From the NCBI RefSeq assembly GCF_023650515.1, contig NZ_CP096016.1, forward strand, positions 2,730,001-2,794,000: a stretch of 64,000 bases of DNA, given 5' to 3'. Source of the DNA: Alkalimarinus coralli. Lineage in GTDB: Bacteria > Pseudomonadota > Gammaproteobacteria > Pseudomonadales > Oleiphilaceae. The translations under genes were made by a program, and so were the position numbers. Each line of letters opens with the position of its first letter. The first letter of the stretch is position 1. Shown here piece after piece: positions 21,471-32,985 of the stretch. The notes beneath the pieces were generated by a model. It was not told the DNA's origin and made no database searches. It saw only the letters and a list, made by a program, of their open reading frames with translations.

Positions 21471-22460
21471 ATGACTGTGGATTTCTACAAACTATACCAA
21501 GACCTGTTCCAATACATGAAATCAGGCCCCCTTAATCGATGGCTGGATGACCTGATACCTCAACTTGAAGAACGATTACTTGAAAACCCTCACGGAGACC
21601 TCAAACGCTGGCAAGACGCACTAAGTAGGCTTCCAGATGTTACGCCAGACCATGTCACCTTAAATACATCAGCGATTACTGCCAATACGACGAATCCCTT
21701 AACGGAACCAGAGCAGCAACAATTAGATCAGTCCCTGATGGCTTTAAGCCCATGGAGAAAAGGGCCATTTGAACTATTTGGCACCCACATCGACACAGAG
21801 TGGCACTCAGACTGGAAGTGGGATCGCATTATTCCCCATATATCCCCGCTAAAAAACAGATTGGTACTGGATGTTGGCTGCGGCTCCGGTTACCACTGCT
21901 GGCGCATGATGGGCGAAGGCGCGGCTCGCGTTATCGGCATCGACCCCAGTTATCTATTTCTCACCCAGTTTGAAGCAATAAAGAAGTACTGTGGCCCAGC
22001 GCTTCCTGTTCATTTATTACCCGTACGGATGGAAGAAGTATCAGCGAACCTTGAAGCCTTTGATACAACCTTTTCCATGGGGGTTTTATATCATCGACGC
22101 TCTCCGATTGACCACCTTATAGAGCTAAAAAACACGCTGAGAAAGGGCGGTGAATTGGTACTGGAAACACTGGTCATTGAAGGAAAAAAAGGGGAATGCC
22201 TGATGCCTGAAGACCGCTACGCAATGATGCGGAACGTTTGGTTTATTCCTAGCTGTGATACGCTGAGTTTATGGCTCAGCCGTGCAGGTTTTAAAGACAT
22301 TAAGCTTGTTGACTTAAACAAAACAACATCAGAAGAGCAAAGAGGAACCGACTGGATGCAGTACCAGTCGCTTGATAGTTTTCTCGATCCAACTGATACA
22401 ACTAAAACAGTCGAAGGCTACCCTGCGCCGTTAAGAGCGACCTTTGTTGCAACCAAATAG
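21471..22460 (+). CDS. cmoB: tRNA U34 carboxymethyltransferase CmoB
   Basis: A 329-residue enzyme that transfers the carboxymethyl group from carboxy-SAM to 5-hydroxyuridine at tRNA position 34. The SAM-binding motif is LVLDVGCGSGYHCWRMMGEGA (near 125-145). SMGVLYHRRSPIDHL is diagnostic of CmoB. The start chosen is ATG 21471 (VDFYKLYQDLF), which matches the family; a longer frame from 21399 overlaps cmoA. Forms an operon with cmoA and ends at a strong terminator. Confidence 0.96.
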   Translation: MTVDFYKLYQDLFQYMKSGPLNRWLDDLIPQLEERLLENPHGDLKRWQDALSRLPDVTPDHVTLNTSAITANTTNPLTEPEQQQLDQSLMALSPWRKGPFELFGTHIDTEWHSDWKWDRIIPHISPLKNRLVLDVGCGSGYHCWRMMGEGAARVIGIDPSYLFLTQFEAIKKYCGPALPVHLLPVRMEEVSANLEAFDTTFSMGVLYHRRSPIDHLIELKNTLRKGGELVLETLVIEGKKGECLMPEDRYAMMRNVWFIPSCDTLSLWLSRAGFKDIKLVDLNKTTSEEQRGTDWMQYQSLDSFLDPTDTTKTVEGYPAPLRATFVATK

Positions 22461-22524
22461 AATAAGCTTGTTTTTCTATCTGGCGAATCCAGGCCAAGCA
22501 ACGCGCGATTAAACGGTAGGCTAT

Positions 22525-22555
22525 AAAAAAGGCAGGGTAAAAACCCTGCCTTTTT
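22525..22555. terminator. Bidirectional terminator between cmoB and purA
   Basis: GGCAGGGT, a 4-nt loop and ACCCTGCC form a perfect 8-bp stem. A-run on the left and T-run on the right (AAAAAA ... TTTTT) serve both convergent genes. Confidence 0.93.
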
Positions 22556-22582
22556 AGTCTGGACTAATTCAATTAACGAGCT

Positions 22583-23893
<1,311 letters not shown>

Positions 23894-24012
23894 TTAAAAC
23901 AAATACTGTATTAAAGCGAGATTGTCACATGATCATAGTTCACTCAAAAGTACACTATCGATCAGCTCAATCCCCATTCATTTCATTGAAAACAAGAAAG
24001 GTGGTTAGGCCA

Positions 24013-25200
24013 TTAAATGGGCCGAACCACCCAGTCATCATTTTCTTTAACTAACTTTCTATCACAACCCAATTCAGCCGCAGTATCTTGTTCAATAGCT
24101 GACGAAAAAGACTGTACAACCCTTTGAGTTTTTCTAAGACGTTCAATTTCAGCCCAGAGGCTAATATCATTCCCTAAAGGCGCTAAAATTCCTGGCTCTC
24201 CTTTAACTCCATCCGGTGAAACCAAAGACGCAAGAATCTTTAAGTCGGCACTAAACCCTGTCGCCGACCGGTCACTGCCAAACTCTTTTCCAATGGCATT
24301 GTATCGCCCACCCTGCGCCACTGCGTGGCCATAATCAACGTGATAGGCAGCAAACACAAGACCGGTATGATAGTTATATCCACGCAATTCGCAGAAGTCG
24401 AAGCCTAGCTCAACATCTGGATAGCGCTGCTGCAACTGCTCACAAATAGAGTCTAGCTGCTCAATAGCACCTAAAACCTCTGCTGACGCACCTGCCAGAA
24501 TTGATTTAATGTTGTGAATGGCGTCAATGCCACCTGCCGAGTTCGCCATTTGTAACAACATATTCGCAACATCAGCATTTCCTAACTCACCAGATAATAG
24601 CTGATCCAGCTCTGGTATGGACTTTCTACGGATCGCATCAAAAATTGCAAGTTCTGTATCGTGGTCAAAACCAGCGTCTGCGATTAACCCTCGGTAGATT
24701 CCTACGTGCGCCAGATCAACATGAACCTTCTCCAACCCTGCCAGTTTCAATGTATCCAGCATTAAAGAGATAACTTCAATATCAGCAGCTTGAGAGGGTT
24801 CACCAAATAGCTCACACCCGATTTGAAGTGGGCAACGATTTGTTAACAAGTGAGCAGGACGCGCATGGATCACTGCATCGGCATAGCAAAGCCTTGTAAC
24901 CCCCTGACGTCTCAAGCAGTGGGCATCTATTCTTGCAGCCTGAGGGGTAATGTCTGCACGAACCCCCATAAGGCGCCCGGACAATTGGTCTGTTACTTTC
25001 AGGGTTTGCAGGTCAAGGTCGTTTCCCGTGCCGGTTAGCAACGACTCCAGGTACTCTATCATTGGCGGGGTAATGAGTTCATAGCCCCAGTTAGATATGT
25101 TATCCAACAGCCGCCGTCTTAGCTGCTCCACACCCCGAGCGTTGGGAGGAAGTAACTCGTCTACGCCATCGGGAAGTAACCAGCGATCTGATACTGTCAT
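24013..25200 (-). CDS. hisZ: ATP phosphoribosyltransferase regulatory subunit HisZ
   Basis: A 395-residue paralogue of histidyl-tRNA synthetase that pairs with short-form HisG to run and regulate the first step of histidine synthesis. It opens with WLLPDGVDELLPPNARGVEQLRR and has LMGVRADITPQAARI as in HisZ rather than HisS. GFDFCELRGYNYHTGLVFAAY is the modified histidine A region. The anticodon-binding domain of HisS is absent, as expected. HisG is not in the window. Gene order hisZ-purA is conserved in pseudomonads. Confidence 0.95.
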   Translation of the reverse strand: MTVSDRWLLPDGVDELLPPNARGVEQLRRRLLDNISNWGYELITPPMIEYLESLLTGTGNDLDLQTLKVTDQLSGRLMGVRADITPQAARIDAHCLRRQGVTRLCYADAVIHARPAHLLTNRCPLQIGCELFGEPSQAADIEVISLMLDTLKLAGLEKVHVDLAHVGIYRGLIADAGFDHDTELAIFDAIRRKSIPELDQLLSGELGNADVANMLLQMANSAGGIDAIHNIKSILAGASAEVLGAIEQLDSICEQLQQRYPDVELGFDFCELRGYNYHTGLVFAAYHVDYGHAVAQGGRYNAIGKEFGSDRSATGFSADLKILASLVSPDGVKGEPGILAPLGNDISLWAEIERLRKTQRVVQSFSSAIEQDTAAELGCDRKLVKENDDWVVRPI

Positions 25201-25287
25201 TTTTATGCCTGTCAGAATCTATTCAAAGTACATTTCATAATGTACGCCACTAGCGAGCGTTCATGAAACTAATATTTTACGCTTTAA

Positions 25288-25476
25288 TTAACGAACCAAA
25301 TAAAGCAGCAGCGTACCCAATAACATGCTTGCAAGCCCGATAATTCTCATTGAACGATTATCGATTTGTGCCAGAGCCTGAACCATATTTTTCCATCGCT
25401 GAGGGTATAAGAACGGAATAATTCCCTCAATCACCAGAAGCATGCTGAAGGCGATACCTATTTCCTGCCACATCAA
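25288..25476 (-). CDS. DUF2065 small membrane protein
   Basis: A 62-residue protein with two hydrophobic segments (about 5-24 and 42-61) linked by a basic loop (YPQRWKNMVQALAQIDNRSMR). The loop PQRWK and IDNRSMRIIG are typical of DUF2065, which is found next to hflC in many gammaproteobacteria. Inner membrane; function unknown. It follows hflC on the same strand, beyond a terminator. Confidence 0.85.
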   Translation of the reverse strand: MMWQEIGIAFSMLLVIEGIIPFLYPQRWKNMVQALAQIDNRSMRIIGLASMLLGTLLLYLVR

Positions 25477-25574
25477 ATGATCGCTATAGTTAAATTAATC
25501 AAATAAGTGAGGTTATACAGTAGAAAACCGATCACTTAATCATCAAGAGGGCGATTTTACCCTTTTCTTGCACA

Positions 25575-25618
25575 CAAAAAAACCGGGGAATTAGTCCGCT
25601 AATGCCCCGGTCTTATTT
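25575..25618 (-). terminator. Rho-independent terminator after hflC
   Basis: Read on the minus strand: ACCGGGG-C-ATTAG, loop, CTAAT-T-CCCCGGT followed by a run of T (TTTTTTT). It separates hflKC from the DUF2065 gene. Confidence 0.88.
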
Positions 25619-25639
25619 TTGCCATATTTTATCAGACTT

Positions 25640-26518
25640 TTACTTCTTTTGCCCTTGAGATTGTTTCAAGTATTTAAGGAAATCACTCTCTGGGTCAACA
25701 ACAAGAACGTCTCCTTTATTAGAGAACGCATCCTCATAGGCTAACAAACTTCTATAAAAGGAGTAGAACTCTGCATTTTTGTTATATGCATCAGCATAGA
25801 TCTGTGCAGCGATCTCGTCGCCCTCACCACGGGTCACCTCTGACTCGCGATAAGCTTCCGCTTCAACAATCGTTTTCTGACGATCAGCATCCGCCTTGAT
25901 ACCCTCTGCTAACTCACGGCCTTTGGAGCGGTGCTCCTGAGCTTCTTTCTCTCTCTCAGTTCTCATTCGGCGATATACATCACTGCTAACCTTTTGAGGT
26001 AAATCGATACCTTTTATACGGATGTCAACAATGCTGATGCCAAACTCCTTGGTCATAACCGCATTCATTGCCTTGGTCAACTCATGCATCAGCTCGTCTC
26101 GCTGACCAGAAATAACCTCATGCATGGTGCGAATACCGAATTGGTCACGTAGTCCATTGTCTATCCGTGAAGATAACAGCATGACTGCGCGAGTTTCATC
26201 ACCAGATGTACTCTTGTAGTACTTGGCAACATCACCTACCTGCCAGGTAACAAAAGAGTCAACGACCAGTGGTTTCTGCTCAATGGTCAAATACTGTCGT
26301 TCTGGAACGTCCAGCGTAAGGATTCGCACGTCGAACTTTCTTACTTCGTCTATTAAGGGTGCCTTGAAGTGCAGCCCTGGTTGAATCTCGTTTTCAACCA
26401 GTTCTCCAAAACGTAACCTCACGGCGCTTTGCGTTTCAGGAACAACATAGATAGCAGAAGAGCCGATTACAAGTACGATTAAGGCTACAAATAGAATGCC
26501 AATAGCTTTAGGACTCAT
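25640..26518 (-). CDS. hflC: HflC, SPFH-domain regulator of FtsH
   Basis: A 292-residue membrane protein of the prohibitin/stomatin group. One N-terminal span (about 6-27) is followed by the SPFH domain (VVPETQSAVRLRFGELV onward) and a helical stretch rich in E, A, R. With HflK it forms a large periplasm-facing cage that modulates the FtsH protease. Its ATG overlaps the hflK stop (TAATG), so the pair is translationally coupled. Slightly shorter than E. coli HflC (334), as in pseudomonads. Confidence 0.96.
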   Translation of the reverse strand: MSPKAIGILFVALIVLVIGSSAIYVVPETQSAVRLRFGELVENEIQPGLHFKAPLIDEVRKFDVRILTLDVPERQYLTIEQKPLVVDSFVTWQVGDVAKYYKSTSGDETRAVMLLSSRIDNGLRDQFGIRTMHEVISGQRDELMHELTKAMNAVMTKEFGISIVDIRIKGIDLPQKVSSDVYRRMRTEREKEAQEHRSKGRELAEGIKADADRQKTIVEAEAYRESEVTRGEGDEIAAQIYADAYNKNAEFYSFYRSLLAYEDAFSNKGDVLVVDPESDFLKYLKQSQGQKK

Positions 26519-27717
26519 TACTGTCTCCCTCTTCTGGTCGTATTATCAGACTGTCTGGTACGCAACTCCTGCAATACACGATCAGTCAAGCTCCCTATCT
26601 CATCACTGCTAAGCCTTCCTGTTGTAACCGATCTTGAAGGAGAGCTGCTAGAGACAGAGGGAGTGCTTGATATCATCTTATCCAAAGGCAGATACATCAT
26701 ATTGTTTCCACCCTCAACATCTACCAAAACTTTACTACTCTTACTCATCACACGCTGCATCGTATCAATGTACAGTCGCTCTCTGGTAACCTCAGGCGCT
26801 TTTTCATAAACAGATAGCAGTTTAAGAAAACGCGAAGTTTCACCTTCTGCACGAGCAATAACTTCTTCTTTATACGCGCTTGCTTCTTCCAGAATACGCT
26901 GAGCCATACCTCTTGCTTCAGGTACAACCTTGTTACGATAAGCTTCGGCTTCCGCTTTAACTCGCTGCTCGTCTTCCTTCGCTCGCTGAACATCCTGAAA
27001 CGCGTCCTGTACTTCGGCCGGTGCCTGGGTGCTCTCAATGTTCACTTTACTTACCTGCAACCCGGAATGGTAAAAGTCCATAGATCGCTGTAAACGTTCC
27101 TGTGTACGAACAGCCAGGACTGATCGACCTTCCGTAAGTACTTGATGAAGCTCAGAGCTACCAACTTCATGCCGCAGGGCTGCGTCCGTTGCATAGTCCA
27201 GTGTGCGTTCCGCATTTCGGATATCCAGCACAAATGCCTTAGGATCTTTTACAACATATTGAACAGCCAGATTAATCTCTACGATATTTTCGTCTTCAGT
27301 TAGCATGTGACCTCGAGTTGCGGCAGAGCGCACACGGGTTACATCAACTTTTTCTACACGATCAATTAGCGGGAGCTTAAACTGTAAGCCTGGGCCTAAT
27401 GTTTCAGCATATTTTCCGAAACGAAGCACAACCGCTCTTTCTCGCTCGTTTACGGTATATACAGACTCTACCGCCAGCAAAATAAGCAGGCCAATTATTA
27501 CAATAACGAATATCCCGCCTGTCGCAGCACTGGAACCATTACCTTGCCCGCCTGAGCCTCCATTGCTATTTGATTTACCACCAAATAACTTGTTCAACTT
27601 TTCCATCCCTTTTTTCAGGGCTTCGTCCAAATCTGGCGGTCCTTGTTCATTACCGCGATTGCCACCACCCCAAGGGTCTTTATCATTTCTATTACCACCC
27701 GGCTCATTCCAGGCCAT
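26518..27717 (-). CDS. hflK: HflK, SPFH-domain regulator of FtsH
   Basis: A 399-residue partner of HflC. The N-terminus is glycine- and asparagine-rich (MAWNEPGGNRNDKDPWGGGN), typical of HflK. It is followed by a low-complexity GGSGGQGNGSS stretch, a single span (about 67-87), and an SPFH domain starting with YTVNERERAVVLRFGKY. A Ser/Arg-rich tail ends the protein. Function: FtsH quality-control complex at the inner membrane. Start supported by the conserved N-terminus. Confidence 0.96.
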   Translation of the reverse strand: MAWNEPGGNRNDKDPWGGGNRGNEQGPPDLDEALKKGMEKLNKLFGGKSNSNGGSGGQGNGSSAATGGIFVIVIIGLLILLAVESVYTVNERERAVVLRFGKYAETLGPGLQFKLPLIDRVEKVDVTRVRSAATRGHMLTEDENIVEINLAVQYVVKDPKAFVLDIRNAERTLDYATDAALRHEVGSSELHQVLTEGRSVLAVRTQERLQRSMDFYHSGLQVSKVNIESTQAPAEVQDAFQDVQRAKEDEQRVKAEAEAYRNKVVPEARGMAQRILEEASAYKEEVIARAEGETSRFLKLLSVYEKAPEVTRERLYIDTMQRVMSKSSKVLVDVEGGNNMMYLPLDKMISSTPSVSSSSPSRSVTTGRLSSDEIGSLTDRVLQELRTRQSDNTTRRGRQ

Positions 27718-27951
27718 AGGATTCTCCGTTATTTTACATTCTAAAGTTAAACATCAGATGGCTTTCATAGTTCTGGGAGAAGAGTAGCCTAAAGCTTCTC
27801 CCCACAACCTATATATATTCTCACCCAGCGCATTAGCACAAATACTATTGATCTAAATCCAATTCAGCAAGTGACATTAGTGAAATTTAATTATTCTTCA
27901 GACAGCCATTTCACAGAGGCCCAGGCAGGTATGCTATTCCCGCCTTAACGG

Positions 27952-29241
27952 CTATTCCTTAAAAACCAGCTCGCTCTCGTTTATATCTGCCCGGCGCAAT
28001 AACTGATTATAGTCCTGCCGTTGAATGCGTATCTCCAAACATCCCTGACCATGATCATCGAACGTTTCATCAACCACCGCTCCCGCTTCATAAAACAGCG
28101 CACGTAGTCGACCTTGTGCCCCTTCGAGTAAAAGTCTTGCATGAACAAGGTCTTCCGCCAACAGTTCAGAGATAGAATCAAGCAGTAGCTCCATACCCTC
28201 TCCAGTATTGGCAGAAACCCATACTCTGATAGGTTTCCCCTCTTCGTCCCGATCCACTCTGGGCTGGCGATCTTCCAAAAGATCCAGTTTGTTATAAACC
28301 TGCAGTGCCTGAATATCATGCGCCTCGATTTCCTCAAGTACCAGCTTGACCTGCTCAATGTTATCAAGCCTGTTTTCATCATCACAATCAATAACATGAA
28401 GCAGCAAGTTAGCGTTGCATGTTTCTTCAAGTGTTGCCCTGAAAGACTCCACCAGCTTGTGCGGCAGATGTCTTATAAACCCAACCGTATCGACCAAAAT
28501 AACAGGCCCGACATCGGGAAGTTCGATACGCCTAAGTGTTGGGTCTAGCGTTGCGAAAAGCAAATTGGCAGCATAAACGCTCGATTCAGTGATACGATTA
28601 AACAGTGTCGATTTGCCTGCATTGGTATAACCAACCAGAGAAATAGTTGGAATATCTGCGCGCACTCTGGCACGCCTTCCCTGCTCCCTCTGCTTTCGCA
28701 CCTTGTCCAGGCGTTTATTGATTGATTTGATGCGAGCTCTAAGCAAACGCCGATCAGTTTCCAACTGCGTTTCACCAGGGCCTCGCATGCCAATCCCCCC
28801 TTTCTGCCTTTCAAGGTGGGTCCAACCACGAATTAATCGCGTCGACATATGTTCCAGCTGAGCTAATTCTACCTGCAACTTCCCCTCGTGAGTTCGTGCC
28901 CGCTGGGCAAAAATATCGAGGATAACGCCAGTGCGATCAATAACACGGCACTGCAAAGCATGCTCAAGGTTGCGTTCTTGACTTGGGGAGAGCGAATGAT
29001 TGAATAGCACAACATCAGCATCATAAAGCTGCACTGCCTGTCGCACTTCATCCAGTTTTCCTTCGCCCACGAAATAACGTGGACTAGGATGCCCTCTAGA
29101 ACCCTCAACCAGAACCATAGGCTCAACGCCAGCAGATCTGACTAGTTCTTTAAATTCTTGAGGGTCTTCGCGTTCACGATCGGACGTAAAATCCAGGTGA
29201 ACCAATACCGCTCGCTCACCCGTATCCGGACGTTCAAACAA
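27952..29241 (-). CDS. hflX: GTPase HflX, ribosome-splitting factor
   Basis: A 429-residue GTPase that splits stalled ribosomes under stress. G1 is GYTNAGKST (about 205-213), with DTVGFIRHLPHKLVESFRAT at G3 and YNKLD at G4. The N-terminal domain has the glycine-rich motif GMRGPGETQLETDRRL. The start is a TTG (29241-29239) with AGGAAG about 8 nt upstream, giving FERPDTGERAVLVH, which matches the family start. It follows hfq by 17 nt in the miaA-hfq-hflX order common to gammaproteobacteria. Confidence 0.96.
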   Translation of the reverse strand: MFERPDTGERAVLVHLDFTSDREREDPQEFKELVRSAGVEPMVLVEGSRGHPSPRYFVGEGKLDEVRQAVQLYDADVVLFNHSLSPSQERNLEHALQCRVIDRTGVILDIFAQRARTHEGKLQVELAQLEHMSTRLIRGWTHLERQKGGIGMRGPGETQLETDRRLLRARIKSINKRLDKVRKQREQGRRARVRADIPTISLVGYTNAGKSTLFNRITESSVYAANLLFATLDPTLRRIELPDVGPVILVDTVGFIRHLPHKLVESFRATLEETCNANLLLHVIDCDDENRLDNIEQVKLVLEEIEAHDIQALQVYNKLDLLEDRQPRVDRDEEGKPIRVWVSANTGEGMELLLDSISELLAEDLVHARLLLEGAQGRLRALFYEAGAVVDETFDDHGQGCLEIRIQRQDYNQLLRRADINESELVFKE

Positions 29242-29258
29242 ACTGATTACTTCCTATC

Positions 29259-29510
29259 TTAAGTATTTCCTTCGCCTTCTTCAGCAGGGTTTGCTGGAGC
29301 CAAGCGAACATTTCTAGCTGGAACAACCGTAGAAATGGCATGTTTATATACCATCTGGCTGACCGTGTTCTTAAGTAAAATAACGAACTGGTCAAACGAC
29401 TCTATTTGTCCTTGTAATTTAATGCCGTTCACCAGGAAAATGGATACTGGAATACGCTCCTTGCGCAATGCATTTAAATAAGGGTCTTGTAGTGAGTGCC
29501 CTTTCGACAT
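29259..29510 (-). CDS. hfq: RNA chaperone Hfq
   Basis: An 83-residue Sm-like protein that pairs small RNAs with mRNAs. Sm1 covers [21 protein letters not shown] and Sm2 holds YKHAIST. The N-terminal [18 protein letters not shown] is nearly invariant in the family. The C-terminal tail after the core is short and acidic ([10 protein letters not shown]), as in pseudomonads. The flanking genes miaA and hflX confirm it. Confidence 0.98.
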   Translation of the reverse strand: MSKGHSLQDPYLNALRKERIPVSIFLVNGIKLQGQIESFDQFVILLKNTVSQMVYKHAISTVVPARNVRLAPANPAEEGEGNT

Positions 29511-29597
29511 CTCTAATCTCCTGTTTTTATGTTTAATTCTTTCCTTCAGTCTGCTGACGACAAACTAAAAATGTTTAACGCGTTCCAAATTACAATA

Positions 29598-30635
29598 CTA
29601 ATTGGTGGCAGAGTGTACTATTTTCAATACCTTGGCAAGTAATTCTGGATCTTCTGACTCAAACCAGTTCAAATTAGGCCACCGCCTTAACCAGGTTAGC
29701 TGCCTTTTTGCTAACTGCCGAGTAGCAATAATGCCTCTTTCTACCATTTCATCATAGCTGAGTTTACCATCAAGATACTCCCAAACCTGCCGGTATCCAA
29801 CGCACTTCATGGAGGGCATAGACAGGTCTAACTGGTCAGATTTGTACAGCGCCTCAACTTCCTCAACAAATCCATTATCCAGCATCTGCTTATACCTAAG
29901 CGCAATTCTGTCATGGAGCGTCGAGCGTTTCTTAGGCGATACAGCTAAATTTACCGCATTATACGACAAAGCACTAAAAGAATCCCTTCCCCAATTAGTG
30001 TAATGCTCATCAATATTCTGTCCAGTTTCTTGTTTTTCTTTTATTTCTGCCTGCTCGGCCCAAAACTCTGTCAATGTTTTGCCTGACACCTCATAAACCT
30101 CCAGTGCTCGCTGGAGGCGCTGGGGGTCATTAGGGTGTATTCTTTTCGCTGATACAGGGTCAATCTCAGACAGTCTCTGATGTAAGTGCTCCCATCCTTT
30201 TTCATGGGCTTCATCAAGCAGCTTTTGCCTGACAACAGGATCTGCAGAGGGTAACGTAGCAAGCCCCTGGTCAAGCGCTTTAAAGTACATCATAGTGCCA
30301 CCGACCAGCAGCGGGATACGCCCTTTTGCGATAATGGATGACATCAGCTCTAGCGCATCACTTCTAAACTGCGCCGCCGAGTACGCTCCAGTAGGTTCGC
30401 AGATATTAATCAAGCGATGAGGGGCTTCTTTAAGCACCTGTTCATCAGGTTTGGCTGTACCAATATCCATTCCCTTGTAAACCAGAGCGGAATCGACACT
30501 AATAATATCGCACGGCAGCGCCTTGGTTAGCGCAACCGCCAAATCTGTCTTACCTGAAGCCGTGGGCCCCATAAGGTATATCGCTATCGGTGGTTTATCG
30601 CTAGCAGCCCCAGCTTGCTCGATTGTCTGAGTCAT
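29598..30635 (-). CDS. miaA: tRNA dimethylallyltransferase MiaA
   Basis: A 345-residue enzyme adding dimethylallyl to A37 of tRNAs reading codons that start with U. The P-loop is [14 protein letters not shown] (about 22-35), with [18 protein letters not shown] and [16 protein letters not shown] following. [15 protein letters not shown] is the late motif. Longer than E. coli MiaA (316), with a short N-terminal extension. Its ATG overlaps the mutL stop (TAATG), so mutL and miaA are coupled. Confidence 0.97.
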   Translation of the reverse strand: MTQTIEQAGAASDKPPIAIYLMGPTASGKTDLAVALTKALPCDIISVDSALVYKGMDIGTAKPDEQVLKEAPHRLINICEPTGAYSAAQFRSDALELMSSIIAKGRIPLLVGGTMMYFKALDQGLATLPSADPVVRQKLLDEAHEKGWEHLHQRLSEIDPVSAKRIHPNDPQRLQRALEVYEVSGKTLTEFWAEQAEIKEKQETGQNIDEHYTNWGRDSFSALSYNAVNLAVSPKKRSTLHDRIALRYKQMLDNGFVEEVEALYKSDQLDLSMPSMKCVGYRQVWEYLDGKLSYDEMVERGIIATRQLAKRQLTWLRRWPNLNWFESEDPELLAKVLKIVHSATN

Positions 30636-32575
30636 TAGCGCCCCCGCAGAAAGAGTTTATCCAACTCAGACATGGTCACCAATGTCCATGTCGGCCGACC
30701 GTGGTTGCACTGGCCACTTCGCTCAGTCGCTTCCATATCGCGCAGCAAAGCATTCATTTCAGGAATAGTCAGCTGTCGATTGGCTCTAACAGAACCATGA
30801 CACGCCATGGTTCCCATCATTTCATTGGCCAGCGCTTCAACGCGGTCACTGGTGCCATGCTCGGTCACATCTGAAATCACATCCCGCACCAGCTGCTCGC
30901 TATCGGCATCTCGAAGGAACGCAGGTACTTGCCTGACAATCAAGGATTCGGGCCCAATTCGCTCAATCTGCAAACCTAACTTTACAAAGGCGTCATTAAA
31001 TTCTTCTGCCACTGATGCTTCGCGCTGACTGACCGCGATGGTAACGGGAACCAATAGCGGTTGTGCTTTAACACCCTCAGCATAATACGCCTGTTTCATG
31101 CGTTCATAGGTAATACGCTCATGAGCGGCATGCATATCCACGACGATCAGGCCCTGTGAGCTTTGCGACAGTACGTATACACCATGTAACTGCGCAATAG
31201 CATACCCGAGCGGCGGATCGACCTGTTCAGAATCATTTTCCCTTACGGGGCTTAGGACTGACTGTGCACTTTCGCCACCACTGATATTTCCATTCGGATG
31301 CAAAGCACCATACCCAGACATCTGCTCTTGTATCTGGTTTGCAGAAACCGGTTCTCTAAGCGGCATGGCGGCTTGCGCGCCATAAGAGGGAGCAACGGCC
31401 TGCCCATTGCCAAATTGGGCAGCGACTGGTGGAGACCCAGGTACTAATGCCCCCGGTGTTACTCCTCCCCCACTTTCCACACTCCCTGAAGCAGCCGGGT
31501 TGAGACGATCATCAGGCCGAACATCAGCCAGCGCTTTGTGCAGGCTTCTAAAAATAAAGTCATGAACTAAGCGCCCGTCCCTGAAACGGACTTCATGCTT
31601 GGTTGGGTGCACATTTACATCAACATTGGCAGGATCCAGCTCCAAATAAAGTACAAAAGCAGAGTGCCGGCCATGATATAAAACATCACGATAAGCCTGC
31701 TTAACAGCGTGAGCAACCAGGCGATCACGAATAACTCGCCCATTGACAAAAAAGTACTGCAGGTCTGCCTGGCTTCTTGAGAAGGTAGGCAGTGCAACCC
31801 ACCCCCACAATTTAAGCCCGGACGCCTCAACATCAATGACGACAGCGTTTTCCATAAACTGAGAACCGCACAAGGCCGCAACTCGCCGCTCCTTATCTTG
31901 CAATGAAACAGCAGGCCTGAGTGAGTGAATCGTGCGTTGATTATGGCGAAGGGAGAAACCAACCTCAAAACGACTGAGAGCCTGCCGTTTTACCACTTCT
32001 TCCAAGTGACCAAACTCGGTTTTCTCTGTTCTTAAAAATTTTCGTCTTGCTGGCGTGTTAAAGAAAAGATCTCTAACTTCAACCGTTGCGCCTTCCGGGT
32101 GTGCTGCCGGGCTAACTTTGGCATCCATATCCCGCCCCTCAGCTTCTACCTTCCAGGCCCCGTCCGCACTTGATTCATGCTGAATGAGGGGGGCCGCATC
32201 CTCAGCAGCAACCGCGCTGCCGTTTGCTCGCGGGCGCGAGGTAAGTGACAAGCGAGAGACAGAGCTAATACTGGCTAAGGCTTCTCCTCGAAAACCTAAC
32301 GTAGCCACGGCTTCTAGGTCATCCAGCGTATCTATTTTACTGGTGGCATGTCGGCTCAATGCTAACGGGAGATCATCCTGCGCGATCCCCATGCCATTAT
32401 CTCTAATTCTGATAAGCTTTATTCCGCCGTTCTCAACATCGATATCAACCCTTCGGGCACCAGCATCAAGTGAGTTTTCCAGTAACTCTTTCACTACGGA
32501 AGCAGGCCGTTCGACAACTTCACCCGCTGCTATCTGGTTAGCAAGACGAGGAGATAACTTATGTATTCGACTCAT
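30635..32575 (-). CDS. mutL: DNA mismatch repair protein MutL (endonuclease-type motifs)
   Basis: A 646-residue protein. The N-terminal GHKL ATPase shows [33 protein letters not shown] and LGFRGEAL. The middle is a proline/glycine-rich linker (about 370-430). The C-terminal dimerisation domain contains [12 protein letters not shown] from residue 480, which fits the DQHAx2Ex4E endonuclease motif, plus ACHGSVR near 591 and CNHGRPT near 623. This is the P. aeruginosa type, which nicks DNA itself and does not need MutH, unlike E. coli MutL. Start 32575 gives the standard [19 protein letters not shown]; a longer frame to 32641 is unlikely. Confidence 0.96.
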   Translation of the reverse strand: MSRIHKLSPRLANQIAAGEVVERPASVVKELLENSLDAGARRVDIDVENGGIKLIRIRDNGMGIAQDDLPLALSRHATSKIDTLDDLEAVATLGFRGEALASISSVSRLSLTSRPRANGSAVAAEDAAPLIQHESSADGAWKVEAEGRDMDAKVSPAAHPEGATVEVRDLFFNTPARRKFLRTEKTEFGHLEEVVKRQALSRFEVGFSLRHNQRTIHSLRPAVSLQDKERRVAALCGSQFMENAVVIDVEASGLKLWGWVALPTFSRSQADLQYFFVNGRVIRDRLVAHAVKQAYRDVLYHGRHSAFVLYLELDPANVDVNVHPTKHEVRFRDGRLVHDFIFRSLHKALADVRPDDRLNPAASGSVESGGGVTPGALVPGSPPVAAQFGNGQAVAPSYGAQAAMPLREPVSANQIQEQMSGYGALHPNGNISGGESAQSVLSPVRENDSEQVDPPLGYAIAQLHGVYVLSQSSQGLIVVDMHAAHERITYERMKQAYYAEGVKAQPLLVPVTIAVSQREASVAEEFNDAFVKLGLQIERIGPESLIVRQVPAFLRDADSEQLVRDVISDVTEHGTSDRVEALANEMMGTMACHGSVRANRQLTIPEMNALLRDMEATERSGQCNHGRPTWTLVTMSELDKLFLRGR

Positions 32576-32809
32576 TATTAATAGTGTACCCACGCTGCTT
32601 ATCACAGCGTATTGAGAATGGAGTAATTTTAAGTGCAGCAAAGCCTGATTTATTACGCAACAAGCCAGGAGCGGTTAGGCGTAAAATACTGCACAGGAAG
32701 CGATAGAAAATAATACCAGAAACAAGCAAAAAGTCAGATACGATTAAGATTAAAAATATCTCATCTTTTTGAAAGAAACATATACCATTCTGGCCCTTTA
32801 GTTATGCTT
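32576..32809. other. Gap upstream of mutL, before repeat copy 2
   Basis: No gene is visible between the mutL start and repeat copy 2. The gap is AT-rich and should carry the mutL promoter, unless mutL is read through from amiB. I see no convincing promoter hexamers or terminator. Confidence 0.4.
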
Positions 32810-32972
32810 CGAGACCTTTGCACGACGTTACGAGCGAAGCAAAGACAAGGCAAAAAATGAAGAAAAAGCGCAGTTTATGAGTAATAAGTCCCGGTCGACC
32901 CAGGAGAGCGCACCATTTTGAGTCATTTTTTAACGCTGTATTTGTAAGCGCAGTAGTCGTGTAAAGATCTCG
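32810..32972. repeat. Dispersed imperfect-palindrome repeat, copy 2 (after amiB)
   Basis: A 163-bp copy of the element at 19193-19332, with ends CGAGACCTTTG and AAAGATCTCG. It carries the shared GCGAAGCAAAGACAAGGCAA core and CATTTTTTAACGCTGTATTT. It has a 22-25 bp insertion after GTAATAAG (CCCGGTCGACCCAGGAGAGC...), absent from copy 1. It ends 14 bp from the amiB stop codon. Confidence 0.92.
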
Positions 32973-32985
32973 CTTCATCTAAAGA

